From Hypholoma sublateritium FD-334 SS-4 (Eukaryota; Basidiomycota; Agaricomycetes; Agaricales; Strophariaceae), in the NCBI GenBank assembly GCA_000827495.1, contig KN817523.1:234912-298911 (forward strand): a DNA stretch of 64,000 nucleotides. The letters are read 5' to 3'. Position 1 is the first letter of the stretch, and each line of letters starts with the position of its first letter. The notes under the pieces were generated by a model that was not told the DNA's origin, did no database searches, and worked only from the letters and a program-made list of their open reading frames with translations. The position numbers were made by a program, and so were the translations under genes. Below, one piece after another: positions 11,215 to 21,868 of the stretch.

Positions 11215-12665
11215 ATGTCACAATTGCGTACCTTGACTCATCCTAATCCTAAGCCTGAGTGAGTCGTATATTCTCCTTCTAAATGATCCACCATGCTGAA
11301 CTAGAGATTGCAGTGGGACTTTCACTGTGAATTATACCACTTAAAATCTTGCGATTATATCTCATCTAATTATTGAATGCCTTCATGGATTTAAGCTCCT
11401 GGGGACCTTGGCACATTGGATGCTATTTGGAGTCTTATTGGTTCAAGTTTGTGTGTAATTCCTTGCAACAGTCAACTTCAATTGCAATGATCTTACCCAT
11501 CCATGGAGATCTATACTACATTGCATTTCCCAAGGATCACCGCATTCTTAAGTTGATTGTCTTTGCGCAGCTCCTGCTCGAGACTATTCAGACAGCATTG
11601 TTCACACACGACATGATCCTACGTTTCGCCATGGCGTATACCACAGGCATCAGTGGACTCAATGAGATTGGGACATTATGGTTATCTGTCCCATTGATCA
11701 TCGGCTTGAGTAAGTTCATGCATGATTTCGTTGATGTCAAGCGCCCGTTGACCAAGTTGGCCCTGTACTATTTACTAGTTGCATCCATCACTCAGGGATT
11801 CTACTGCTATCGTGTCGCCGTGCTGACACGATCAAAATGCGCAGTGACTTTGATCAGCACGGTAAGGGAATTTTGCCCATCGTTTTGAAATTTATGTTTC
11901 TCAGTTGCAGCTCTTTGAAAGCTATCACTGGGCCAGTTCGCAGCTATTGTCTTTGTGACAGTACAATTAAAACGTGCAATCCTGTTAACCGAAATGTTAT
12001 CTGAAAATTCAGCCCTGACCGCTATTGCTGTGAGTCAATCATATACGCTGTACGCATCTATTTTCTAAAACACGATTGATGCTCTTTTTAGATATGGGGA
12101 GGATGTAGTCTAGCTTGCGATATAGTAATTGCAACAATAATGACGTATTATGTGAGCTATCAATTGCATACCTTGTTTCCCATTTGGACCCACTACCGTG
12201 TAAACTCACTAACTGTAAAATCTAGTTAAGGAAGCGGGACACAGGGGAAAATACACACAACATCATAGGAAGATTGATCCGACTGTCCATCGAGGCGGGA
12301 TGCATAACAGGTCAGTATATTTATTTTGCCGACACACCGTGTATCAGTGTTTCGCTAAGTATCAGGTTATCTCAGCGCTGTCTGCAGGCGTTCTTGTTGC
12401 TCTGGCTCTCCTACCCGGGACTCCGCCATACTATATCATCTTGGCTTCAATCATGGCAAAGATATATTCTAACTCAATGATGGCCATGCTGAACAGTCGC
12501 GTCAAACCGGTATCAAATATGCCTCCATTTTCGGCTCCATTGTGGAACGAATCAGTAAATACAAGGAGCACGATTGGATCCGAGGGCATTGTGTTTCGCA
12601 GAGACAGCGAAACGGGCCTCAGTTCCTCTCGCGGTTCAAGCTCAAGGCCCATTGTGCCAACGTGA
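11215..12665 (+). CDS. DUF6534-type multi-pass membrane protein, copy B
   Basis: Function unknown. ATG 11215 opens exon 1 (MSQLRTLTHPNPKP). The 13-nt microexon is 11314-11326, followed by LLGTLAHWMLFGVLLVQV, YLYYIAFPKDHRILKLIVFA, LNEIGTLWLSVPLIIGL, ITQGFYCYRVAVLTRSK, IWGGCSLACDIVIATIMTYY, ALSAGVLVALALLPGTPPYY and AKIYSNSMMAMLNSR. The C-terminal tail is serine-rich and stops at 12665. All exons join in frame. The central exon 11373-11888 is the longest open stretch among the copies. Copy B starts 4563 bp after copy A and 5147 bp before copy C. Confidence 0.77.
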
Positions 12666-13788
12666 ACAATACAAGCTTACCACACAAGTTATTAAGTATA
12701 AGTAGAATGTTCGGTAATTTTTATTTATAGCAGAGAAACATATACCTAGCAATACCGCCCATATTTGGAGAATTTCGTGAGCCACACGCGACGGACGCGC
12801 TGGAGTGGCGGCCCGCCGGACGGAGGCCCGGAAACCGGCACAATATCTATGATGGCCGAGAACCACCGGGCAAGCCCGGTGCCCCTCAGTATTACTGAGC
12901 TCATGTTCAAACGAAACTCTTGTCCAAATCCCAGCCCTCCTCATGACCGACATCCACACTAAGCATTCAATCCGCTTTTCAGAATCTCTTTAATCCTTAT
13001 TTTCGCTCAGAAGTCTTAGGAATCGGATGCAGAACAGCTGCCTGCATCCGCAAATGAAGACAACTTGCACTCTGGGATATGCGAGTGGTGCCTAGCCACC
13101 TTGAGACACCCGCATTCTTATCATGTAGGCCTTATACATATACTCAGTGTCAAGGAATGTGCGCGCAGGCCCAGGCGGGGATGGGGACGGGAGCGTTCTG
13201 TCCGCGCGATGGTGCTGCACCGCGGGTTAGTAGTGGGACGCGGGAACCGACTGGGAGTGTGCGATGCGGTGTGTGTCGTGCAGTGTGACGGGAAAGCGGC
13301 GGTACGTTGGTCGTGGGACGCGTTTCAGCTCGGGGCCAGTGTCGTGGTGCTGTGCACAGCGCGCGAGGAAGCGGTGGGCAACGTTTTCTTTATGTTCAAG
13401 GATGCGATGGTCGCATTTCTCTTTACAGCAGCGGAAACTTTCCTGAATGACTAGTGACTAACTCCAGAGTCATTTTACACAAAGACTGGGCTTTCAGAGC
13501 GTGGGCCGTTTGAGGAATGCTTGCGCTATGTTTATAACAAAGAAAATAATGAGGCCGTTAAAATGATTTCGCCCTAGTCGAAGATAGACCATGTATCATT
13601 TGTTGTGGGTATCTATCAACTTTCGCCGCAGAGGCAGATGCTCTGCTTTGCTAATATTTCGCTTGCAAGATACTTAGCTCGCACGGCGGCTTGATTTCTT
13701 CCTGACAATAAAAGAACTTCTTTCTCGACGGACTGAAGTTCTATTGTTCCTCTATATTTCACCCCGAGTGATACCCCAGTCAATTTAA
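12666..13788. other. Region between DUF6534 copy B and a broken DUF6534 copy
   Basis: The block CACGCGACGGACGCGCT near 12,783 also occurs after copy C (near 17,918), so the duplicated unit extends past the stop codon here. A 129-codon open stretch at 13,065-13,454 (+) has no recognisable domain and is not called as a gene. A purine/GC-rich stretch at 12,800-12,850 shows no repeat I can prove. Confidence 0.4.
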
Positions 13789-14040
13789 TTAACATTGACA
13801 CGTCTCTCTCCTCTGAAACTTCCTCGCCTTGTCTATATAGAGTGAGCAATTCATTCATTCTGGATTCAGTGTTGACGCGTACTGAACTAATACGGATTCC
13901 AATGCAACATCCTTTGTAAATCATACTAACCAACATGTGACTGCGACCATCCAATGCCTTCATACTTATAAGTTCTTTGGAATTATGGCAAATTGGATAC
14001 TATTTGGAATCCTAGCCGTGCAATTCTGTGCGTACGGCAG
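13789..14040 (+). pseudogene. Broken DUF6534-type copy D (5' part only)
   Basis: Exon 1 is recognisable by alignment with copy C, but its start codon is ATT (13,789) instead of ATG. The microexon-equivalent 13,903-13,915 (TGCAACATCCTTT) is preceded by AA instead of the AG acceptor. The following exon reads LGIMANWILFGILAVQF, and similarity ends abruptly at about 14,040. It is therefore a truncated, unspliceable copy. It accounts for part of the extra length of array unit B over unit A. Confidence 0.65.
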
Positions 14041-14389
14041 ACGCGAGCGGTGCAGTTGTATATCGTGCCTGAGTCGTTGCGCTGTGGTCGGTATGGCGCA
14101 AAGCGCGAGGAACGCATGCAGTGTAGTGTAGTTGTCCCGGAATGACGCTCTGAATCGAGGTGGCTAAGCGCTCAGCAGCGTCACGTATGTAAAACGTGCG
14201 ACGCAGGCCCGGTGGGACGCGCGCGATGCGTCTCTCGCTCAGGGCCCGCGTCGTGGCACGGCTTAGTTCAGCTTCGGTAAAGATACAATACACAGCGCAT
14301 CCCGCGCTCGTGGGCTTCTTCTTCCTCTCCGTAAGTAGATAGCGCGTTTCGGCGAACGCATAGTAAATACCAGCGCGTCGGAGGGTCAC
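14012..14389 (-). other. 125-codon open frame of unknown nature
   Basis: Minus-strand open frame with protein-like composition (YAFAETRYLLTERKKK, then AELSRATTRALSERRIARVP and RRTFYIRDAAERLATSI). No family recognised. It lies between the broken DUF6534 copy and an F-box/LRR relic and overlaps the end of the former. It could be the remains of a third gene brought in with the insertion, or chance. No obvious promoter or introns. Confidence 0.25.
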
Positions 14390-14439
14390 CGAAGCGCCGC
14401 GTTCACGCGCTCACGTGTCGCTAGATGCGATGACGTAGA

Positions 14440-15420
14440 CTCGCTCGTCTTGCTCCGCGTCCTTGGGGCCCCCTCGTCTCCATCATAAAACCCATCCCTC
14501 GCCGCGTTCGCTTGAATTTCAACAGGGCATGCTCCCTTCCAGCGCGTGCGCCGTCGCTGAAGAAGCTACGGTGGATCAATCGCCGTGCATGTGAGCTCTG
14601 GGACGTGCTCCTCACACGCGACGTCCCCGAATTTTCCCGCACGGTTCGCGCTCGACACGTTCGTCACGCCCGGACGCACACTCTTTCCTTCTGCACGCAC
14701 CGAACCTTGCGCACAAACTCCACGCACCTCGACTCCCTGTCTGTGAGCCGGCATACGCCACCGAGGCCAAGTTCACGCCTCGCGCGCCGCTGTACTCTCC
14801 GATGCGGCACACATTCATGGTATACCAACACACGCTTGACTACGCCCTGACAAAGCTCCTCCCCACCTGCGTGGGCCGACCTCGCGCGAAGCCTCCTCCG
14901 GTCGGAACTCAGTGTCCCGATTGGCTTCTTCAAGCATTCTGGTGCGAAGCGCTCGCGCTCGACGGCACGGGTATCGGGACTGCGCATCTCGTTATTGCCC
15001 TCGTGCATGTGCCGCGTCTCCTCCAACTTACGGTGTACCCAGTGCGCGGCGGGTCCGCTGTCGACGACGCACTACTTGAGGTGATGACGCTGTGCGAGCC
15101 GGCCCCCGGGGCGTGCGGAGCGGGGACACAGTCGTATTGTGCCTCTCCTATACGCGCTAGTGCTTGACCTTGCCTTTGCACAAGCAAACGGCGCGCTTTC
15201 GTCGATGTTGCTTTTGCGCTGGTGGCGGTGGCGCAGCGCGCAGGGACGTGGACGGTTCAGATGCGAATCGGTTGGACGCGTCTCACCTCGGAGTCGGCGA
15301 AGTAGTGCGGCGCAGCGCAGAGCGTGCGAAAAGGCGGCGGACTGCCTGTGCCCTCCAACTCGACGACGCATACCACGGTGTGATGTAGCTGCCGGTGTCC
15401 TCTGCGGGGACTTGGACCAC
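14440..15420 (+). pseudogene. F-box/LRR-type protein pseudogene, array unit B
   Basis: Reads SLKKLRWINRRACELWDVLL near 14,550, then in other frames ALALDGTGIGTAHLVIALVH near 14,950 and YALVLDLAFAQANGALSSML near 15,145. These match the order of blocks in the relic of unit A (LRELRWSNRRAGELWD, LTLDGTGIGPVHLAVAL, LILHHAVACEDGALAAML). Frame changes between the blocks show that it is not functional. Confidence 0.55.
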
Positions 15421-16361
15421 ATGAGGTTATTAATAAATTTAAAGCGCATCGAATCGCATCCCTTATCTTTCATATCCTAAGTATTGCGTTGATTTTGGAG
15501 ATCCAGTATTGTAATACTGTGATGAGGACTTATCAAGTGATATTTGGTATATGGCCAAGTGTGACGTCGTTTATCTTCCATGTCCAGTGTTAACAGCTTT
15601 GAAGCATGCAGCCGTCACCGATCCATTGGTGCACTGCCCACCCGTTTATCCAGTTCGAATATCTTCACTACAGTTCACTGTCTTACTGGGCGTCATGATG
15701 TTGTTAATCGCTGCACCTGAATCAATCAGAAAAGTTTCTTGTCCATCAGCTGTTCAAGATGTTTCTTTTCTCCCAGCTTGTATATAATTCTGATATAATT
15801 AGTCCAAATCATTGGAAGATCACCGATCATTTTCAATTGAGTTGACTTCAACATAGATAGCATTTAACTTTGAAGTCGATTTTTTTGTTCTAGATGATCA
15901 ATTGGTAGCACTGACCACCAGTACTGAACCAATTTGAGGGTCAACTTCCGCAAAGACTGGACCCTAAAGAAGTAGTCCGCTTAACTTATTGAGGCAACAG
16001 TTTGGACCTCAAGTGCATGTGCTCACGCCGACGCACTGGACCACTGGTCGTAACCATAGTTCCGACCTACATACGTATCTCGTGTCGGGGGCCATCATGA
16101 TCATTGATCTCACCCTAACCAAAGATGGCCCTCAGCTAATTTTATTGGGACTGAAAACATCCACGACGACGATGTCCTTGTGTTTCATTTCCCATTTAAA
16201 CAGAACTCCGGCCTTCTAGACCGCGATACCGCTTGATCTCCCTTTCGTCCAAAACGCGAGCATCAAGTTCGTACCCCCAGGGCTGGCCCAGTTCTTGTTC
16301 CTTCGTCATAGGACCTTTTGTATTCTTCACTGGAGTCATACTTCACCCTTAAATAATGACA
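15421..16361. repeat. Array spacer, copy 2
   Basis: Matches spacer copy 1: TCAGCTGTTCAAGATGTTTC near 15,749 and ACTTCCGCAAAGAC near 15,945 align with 10,410 and 10,555. No gene seen. It ends at the start of DUF6534 copy C and should hold its promoter. Confidence 0.5.
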
Positions 16362-17711
16362 ATGTCACCTACTTCTGGTTCTTTTAAATTTCCCAAGCAA
16401 GTCTATAAAGAGTGAGTGAGACAGTCCCACTCTCTCAGTGGTCAATAGACCTCATATTGGACTTTTCATTGCAGTGCAACATCCATCGTAAATCATACCA
16501 CTCAATTTCTGTCATTGTAAACAATTAAATGCCTTCATAAGCTCCTGGGGCACATGGCAAATTGGATACTATATGGAATCCTGTTGGTACAAGTCTGTGC
16601 GTAACTTTTTGTAAAATCCAATGTCTATTGACCTCACTTTTCCGTTGAGATCTATACTATACTGCCTTCGCAAAGGACCGCCGCATTCTCAAATTCATTG
16701 TCTTTGTTCAACTCCTGCTTGAAACTACTCAGACAGTCACACTCGCTCACGACATAATCCAACATTTCACCATAGCATATACAATTGGGCCTAGTGTACT
16801 CGATGAAATTGGAACATTATGGTTATCCATTCCATTGATGATCGGACTGAGTACGTATACGCATGATTATGTTGACTGCAAGACCCGGCTGACAAAGTTG
16901 GCCTTGTCAATGCGCTGTGATAATTGTTAGTTGCTTCCATCACTCAAGGTTTCTACTGCTATCGAGTCGGCGTGCTGACGCAATCAAAATATGCAGTGGC
17001 TTTGATCAGCATGGTAAGAGGAAAATTCCACATTATATAAAAATCGCTTCTCAGAAATAACACCCTAAAAGCTCTCGGTTTCCCAGCTTTCAGCGGCAAT
17101 CTCTGTGACAATACAGGTCAAACATGGCAACCTGGCGACCGAACTGCTATCTGAAAATACAATTCTGACCGGTATTGGTGTAAGTAAATTACTTACCCAC
17201 GCCGATAGTAGTTATGTTCCGAACATGGCTAATTCTCTCCCTATGTAGGTATGGGGAGGATGTAGCCTTGCCTGCGATGTAGTGATTGCAGTGATAATGT
17301 CATATTTTGTGAGTGAAAAATTACATCCTGGACCCAGTGTCAACTCCATGTCTGAGAGCAAAACCTAGCTAAGGAAGCGGGACTCAGGCTTTGAACACAC
17401 CCACAATATCATAGTAAGACTGACAAGATTGTCCATTGAAACGGGATGCATAACTGGTCAGGATATTTATTTCCCCCACCCGTACGTTACATATGTCTAA
17501 ATGCCAGCGTATTCCAGCACTATCGGCCGCCGCTCTTTTGGTCCTGGTATACCTACCTGGACATCTACCCTACTACTCCATCGCAGCTTCAATCGTTGCT
17601 AAAACATATTCTAACTCCATGATGGCTATCCTGAACAGTCGCGTCAAGCCAGTATCAAATGTACCTCAATTTGCGACACCGTTATGGAACGAATCAGTGA
17701 AGCCAATCTGA
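16362..17711 (+). CDS. DUF6534-type multi-pass membrane protein, copy C
   Basis: Function unknown. ATG 16362 (MSPTSGSFKFPKQVYK), microexon 16475-16487, then LLGHMANWILYGILLVQV, YLYYTAFAKDRRILKFIVFV, LDEIGTLWLSIPLMIGL, ITQGFYCYRVGVLTQSKYA, VWGGCSLACDVVIAVIMSYF, ALSAAALLVLVYLPGHLPYY and AKTYSNSMMAILNSR. The tail is short (NESVKPI) and stops at 17711, while copies A and B continue for 25-35 residues more; downstream sequence still resembles their tails, so the stop may be a recent truncation. One intron (about 16,852-16,932) has a weak pyrimidine tract. Otherwise intact and last in the array. Confidence 0.72.
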
Positions 17712-17976
17712 TTGTTTTCCTTGGCCGGAAGAGCCTACGGTATTCTATCTCGCAGAGAAGATAGTAACGAGACTGCCTGCAGCTCCTCTACTTTTCCGCC
17801 GGGAAATCCGTAATAAAAAGAAACATTTCTATTAGTTACATACAGCATAAGAAATTCAAATAGGCCTGCTGCTTGATTTTTGGAGAATCTTGGAGTCATT
17901 TAATTACTTATGTGCCACGCGCGACGGACGCGCTGCAGCGGCGTGCTAATGCCGTTCTATTACTGTACAAACACCG
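17712..17976. other. Former DUF6534 tail and 3' flank
   Basis: Downstream of the copy C stop, 17,730-17,800 still resembles the serine-rich tails of A and B (a TATCTCGCAGAGA block in place of TGTTTCGCAGAGA). The GCGCGACGGACGCGCT block near 17,918 is shared with the flank of copy B. Confidence 0.45.
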
Positions 17977-18958
17977 GTAACGAATCACTTAAGCAAAATT
18001 TGATCCCTGTGCGGAATCTTCGCTCCTAATCACAAAATAAAAACTACAGTGTGAGACTATAGCATATTGTAGACATTTTACTTGTGTTTGAATAATTACT
18101 AGGTGAATGTAGCACTCGTTATAAATTTATTTTGTAAGAGAGTCTGAAATTGTCNAAATCGGGCCGATTCCTGGGAAACGAATCAGCCCATTTTAGCCGA
18201 TGCCGAGAGCTGCCGCTCACCCTCGCTTACCTCTAATGTGACGGCTTTCCGACAACTTTCATTCAATTGCTCAGCACCTGGATACTTTCCACCTTCCATA
18301 TAACCTTTAAAGGTGTAAATGGGCCTTGTAGCAAATATATATTACTGTTTTACCTGTCTAGAGCTACTTAACCCAGATTATAGNCTGTGCTAATATATGA
18401 TTTCTGCTGGAGAAATGCAACTGTCTAGCAACACATGTATAGGTACAACATGGTGTTCAAAAAATCCGGAAAAAAATCNAATTTCACTTTAAATGGACAC
18501 TTAAAAGATAAATACCATTTCTGAGTGGTAGAGATTGGCCAACATGAATTAATGCTCGTGTACTTGATGGATATAAATTTTTGGATAAAAGCGTAGCATC
18601 TTGATGTGTTCACTGAATTGTATAGTATTCACAAATGTATGAGGTTATTTAGAGCCATAAATTAAGTTTACGTACTCATATCCTTCGTACACAAAAGGAA
18701 TGAAGAGGATCACATCGATACTCAGCTCAATTCGAAGGGATAAAGATAGGTAAAGATGCTATAAATCTAAATTTGGGCTTGAGACNCAACCCTCTGATTT
18801 AATCATATTCCTACACCCTCAATTTGTGCTCTATTGCCACAATGTTTTCCGTGANTCTTCTAAATATACTGAACCACGTATATGCCAAATTTTAAAGGAT
18901 TCGGAGCAGTTCTTCATACCGAAAATGCAGACTGATTCGTTACTATTGATGATTCGTT
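17977..18958. mobile_element. Probable DNA transposon remnant with inverted AACGAATCA motifs
   Basis: AT-rich segment unlike its neighbours. GTAACGAATCA occurs at 17977-17987 and its exact reverse complement at 18933-18943. A second pair of the core motif sits inside the left end (18177-18185) and outside the right end (18950-18958). Five isolated N bases lie within (18155, 18384, 18479, 18786, 18855), as expected where a repeat was assembled from unlike copies. No transposase frame is visible. The family is not assigned; boundaries are tentative. Confidence 0.4.
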
Positions 18959-19273
18959 GCAGGTCACATGACAGTACATGAAGTTAAAGTAAGCACGCAA
19001 CCATTCGCACCAGTGAGCGCGCAAATTAGAGTCCTTGAAGCGCTGGATGCTTTCTCTATGTCAATCAAGAGCCAGGAACGCATGAGTCTGTGTAAAGCTG
19101 CAAGGATGCGGAACAGACATGCTACGACATCGTTCATGGGGGCTGAGCACTGAGCTCATTGTTTCTCTTGTTCCGCGCCGATGAAGACCATAGATATTCA
19201 ACTCACATTGGGTATAAATTTATTCGGCGATGGGGGAGGGGAGGGGTTTTCACAATAGCATTCGAGCGGGATA

Positions 19274-20201
19274 CTACTCATTTTCAGATTTGGGAAATAT
19301 AAGCCGTTTGACCTAGCCGACAAATGATCAGCCAAAGGAATGCAGAGCGAAACGATTCCAACATCCTTACTTTTCCAGCAGCACTGGCCACCCCCGACGA
19401 AACTCCAGACGAGTCCGGCATGCGTTCCTTGGCCTAAATATGAGACCCCAAGTTCTCGACAAATCGCCACCCACTCACCTTTTCCATCGCCCCCGCCAGC
19501 GCCTCTGATACATCCGCCCCCCGCGCGCGTACTGCCCCATACGCCGCCGCACTCCCGGCCTTGAACTGCTCCGCGCGCCGTTCAAGCTCGAGCCTCTCCG
19601 CGAGCGGCGCGCCCGCCTTCGCGCCGAGCGCCTGCAGGTCCCCAAGCAGCCGTCGCATGATGCGCACGACGTCGACGACCGCGCCCGTCCCGCACTCATT
19701 TCCGTCGCGCTGCACGACGACGAGCACGTCCGCGGCGGCGGCGCCGATGATCGCGTTCGCCTCGTCTGCGTGTGCGTCGACAACATCGTCGAGCGCATCG
19801 AACCCGCGGTCGATGAGCAGCCCTGAGCCGGGGAGGTGCGCGAGATACGCCTTGCACGCCTGGCGCAAGTGGCTGAGGACGTGGCTCGGGGCCTTTTTGC
19901 CGAGCTCGGTGCGCGTGTCCGTCAGGAAGCCCAGTGCGGGTTTGACGGTGTCCACTGCGCGCTTGAAGTCGGAATTGATGTACCAGATATAGCCTTTTCC
20001 CTGTGTTAGTCGGCTGGTAGAGAGTCAGGACAGCAATGTACCAGCTCCTATTAGAAGACCTCCGCCAACAGTGCCAGCCACCGCACCGCCGAGTAGAATG
20101 CTGACAAGAGAAAAGCGGCGTTCAGGATGGCTTGTAGCAGAGCTGAAGGTTCGCAGCCTCAGAAGCCGTTGCGCATGACCCCAGTACAGACGAACGGACA
20201 T
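19274..20201 (-). CDS. Predicted mitochondrial membrane protein, unknown function
   Basis: ATG at 20201. Exon 1 encodes an arginine-rich, acid-free N-terminus with LRLRTFSSATSHPERR, which looks like a mitochondrial targeting sequence, then a glycine-rich hydrophobic segment LLGGAVAGTVGGGLLIGAG. An intron follows, then GYIWYINSDFKRAVDTVKP and an alanine-rich, probably helical body (about 19,450-19,990). A further intron begins at GTGAGTGGG after GAMEK, and the next exon reads AKERMPDSSG. The last exon is uncertain; one splice gives a stop at 19274. I do not recognise the family. A 570-bp transposable element ends only 48 bp upstream of the start codon and may affect the promoter. Confidence 0.6.
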
Positions 20202-20248
20202 TAGAGAGAAAGCAGGGAGGCAGGGTCATACTTGGAATCAAGACCAAT

Positions 20249-20818
20249 AGGGACCCACAAAATTGGGCGCAGCGGTCGCAGCGTCGCAGCTGCAGCAAAC
20301 CAGTATGAATTTGTAATCAGCATTTTGAATACCCGAAAATCGGCTGATGATGGCCGCGTCACCTGGTGCTTTAGCTTTAAATATAGCCAAGCAAGCGCTT
20401 GTCACACAAACCTCTTGCGAGTACATCGCCGAGTCGGTGGTCCCGCTCACTGTCAGCAACAGTGAGCTCGCATTTTGACTCAATCTGCCGCTTTTATAGA
20501 GGCGCTTCTTCACACTAATCATAAATTTGTAAATTTATACATTCTGGAAGAAAAACGGAGCATGAATCAAAGCCTAGAGCGAAGTATAAAGCAAGGCAGA
20601 TTGGAGTTGAACACTTCGGTGGGGATGGGAGACGACGAGCAGGCTGCTGATGGCGATCAGGCCTATTTGATCCGTTTGCTACCGGTGACTGATGCGTTGC
20701 CTAATCTTCAAGGTCACACGCAACTAGCCGGCGGACATTGAACATTTCGATGACAAATTCCTCGCAGCTGCTGCAACTGCTGCAGCTGCGACCGCTGCGC
20801 CCAATTTTGTGGGTCCCT
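20249..20818. mobile_element. Non-autonomous DNA transposon (MITE) with long inverted repeats
   Basis: The left end AGGGACCCACAAAATTGGGC (20249 on) continues through GCAGCGGTCGCAG. The right end (20785-20818) is its exact reverse complement over at least 31 bases. Weaker inverted similarity extends to about 100 bp (GAATTTGTAATC near 20,308 against the complement of 20,745-20,760). The element is flanked by AAT on both sides (20246-20248 and 20819-20821), a candidate 3-bp target-site duplication. Interior has no transposase. Its insertion point lies between the start of the mitochondrial protein gene and the 3' end of the L12 gene. Confidence 0.8.
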
Positions 20819-20966
20819 AATATATGGTCGGCTGCTGGTGACGAGTCACATCGGCACAGGCGGTTTAGGCGCCTTCGAAAGGTTCCCACGTAGTCTCTCA
20901 ACGTGTACTAAAAAAATTCGCCCAGGATCGTGAAAACAATGTATAGCATGAGTAGAATAAAGAGAT

Positions 20967-21628
20967 TTATGCTTCAGGAATCTCGACCTCTCCCGAGTTG
21001 ATACCGTCGATGACATCATGGGGTGGTTGCCCATCCACGGTGCAACCGATGCTCTGCGCCGTGCCGAGAATCTCCTTCACACATCCCGAGAGCTCCTTGG
21101 CGAGCGACTTGGCCTTCATTGTTCGTGCAATGTCGACGATCTCGTCGAGGGTGACGTTGCCAGAGTGCTTGATGTTCTTCTCCTTCTTGCGGTCACGTGG
21201 GGGCTCTAAAAAATCAAATGAGCCAGTAGAGCAAGGGAGGAATCATGACCACGAACCCTTGAGGGCCTTGATGACGAGGGACGAGGCGGAGGGGACAACG
21301 GAGACAGCGGCTTGACGGTTCTGGATGGTAAGTTGAACCGTGACGCGGAGACCCTTCCAGGCGGAGGTGGCTTTGGCGATATCTTCGCCGACCTTTTTGG
21401 GCGACTGTTCGAACAAAGTGGATGAGCGAGGCTAGCCTGAAGGCAAACTCTGGAGTGCGTACCAGACCAAGAGGACCGATCTTGGGAGCCAGGGCAGAGG
21501 AGGCACCGACCTCTCCTCCGGTTGCCCGCAGGTAGATGATCTTAATCTCAGTGGGGTCCTATTCGAAATATCTGAGCATAGGTTCGGCCTGCAGACAGCG
21601 GTTCGCGCCTCACCATTTTGGGGGCCAT
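20967..21628 (-). CDS. RPL12: 60S ribosomal protein L12 (uL11)
   Basis: Component of the large-subunit stalk base that contacts 26S rRNA and the GTPase centre. Model: ATG 21628 with a very short first exon (MAPKM), intron, [20 protein letters not shown], intron after [29 protein letters not shown], intron after [29 protein letters not shown], and the end GEVEIPEA with TAA at 20967-20969. Length is about 165 residues, the family norm, and every splice junction is GT-AG. It diverges from the cyclin gene with 240 bp between start codons, so the two probably share a promoter region. Confidence 0.95.
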
Positions 21629-21868
21629 TTTTGCGGAGGACGAGTGCGGCGACGACGGACGGAGCGACTTGGGGATCGATGCTTGGCGCGGGTGGACAGA
21701 ACTGCAAATTAGAGTTCGAACCCCGCCGACCAACTGTACAGCGGCTGGGGCGTTGTATGCGCATGTTATGCTGGAGCCTCGCTCTCCTTGCGCGGACGCA
21801 CCGACCGTCGTGGCAGCTGCGTGCCCATCGTCACCGCCGACGCCGACACGGTGCCGGGCAATGGAGCC

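Noticed and set aside
13065..13454. 129-codon plus-strand frame
   Set aside because: No family, no intron logic, inside decayed array sequence; left as part of the spacer.
21640..21740. tRNA-like TTCGAACCCCGCC block
   Set aside because: No matching acceptor stem or anticodon arm upstream on either strand; the block lies in the L12/cyclin shared promoter.
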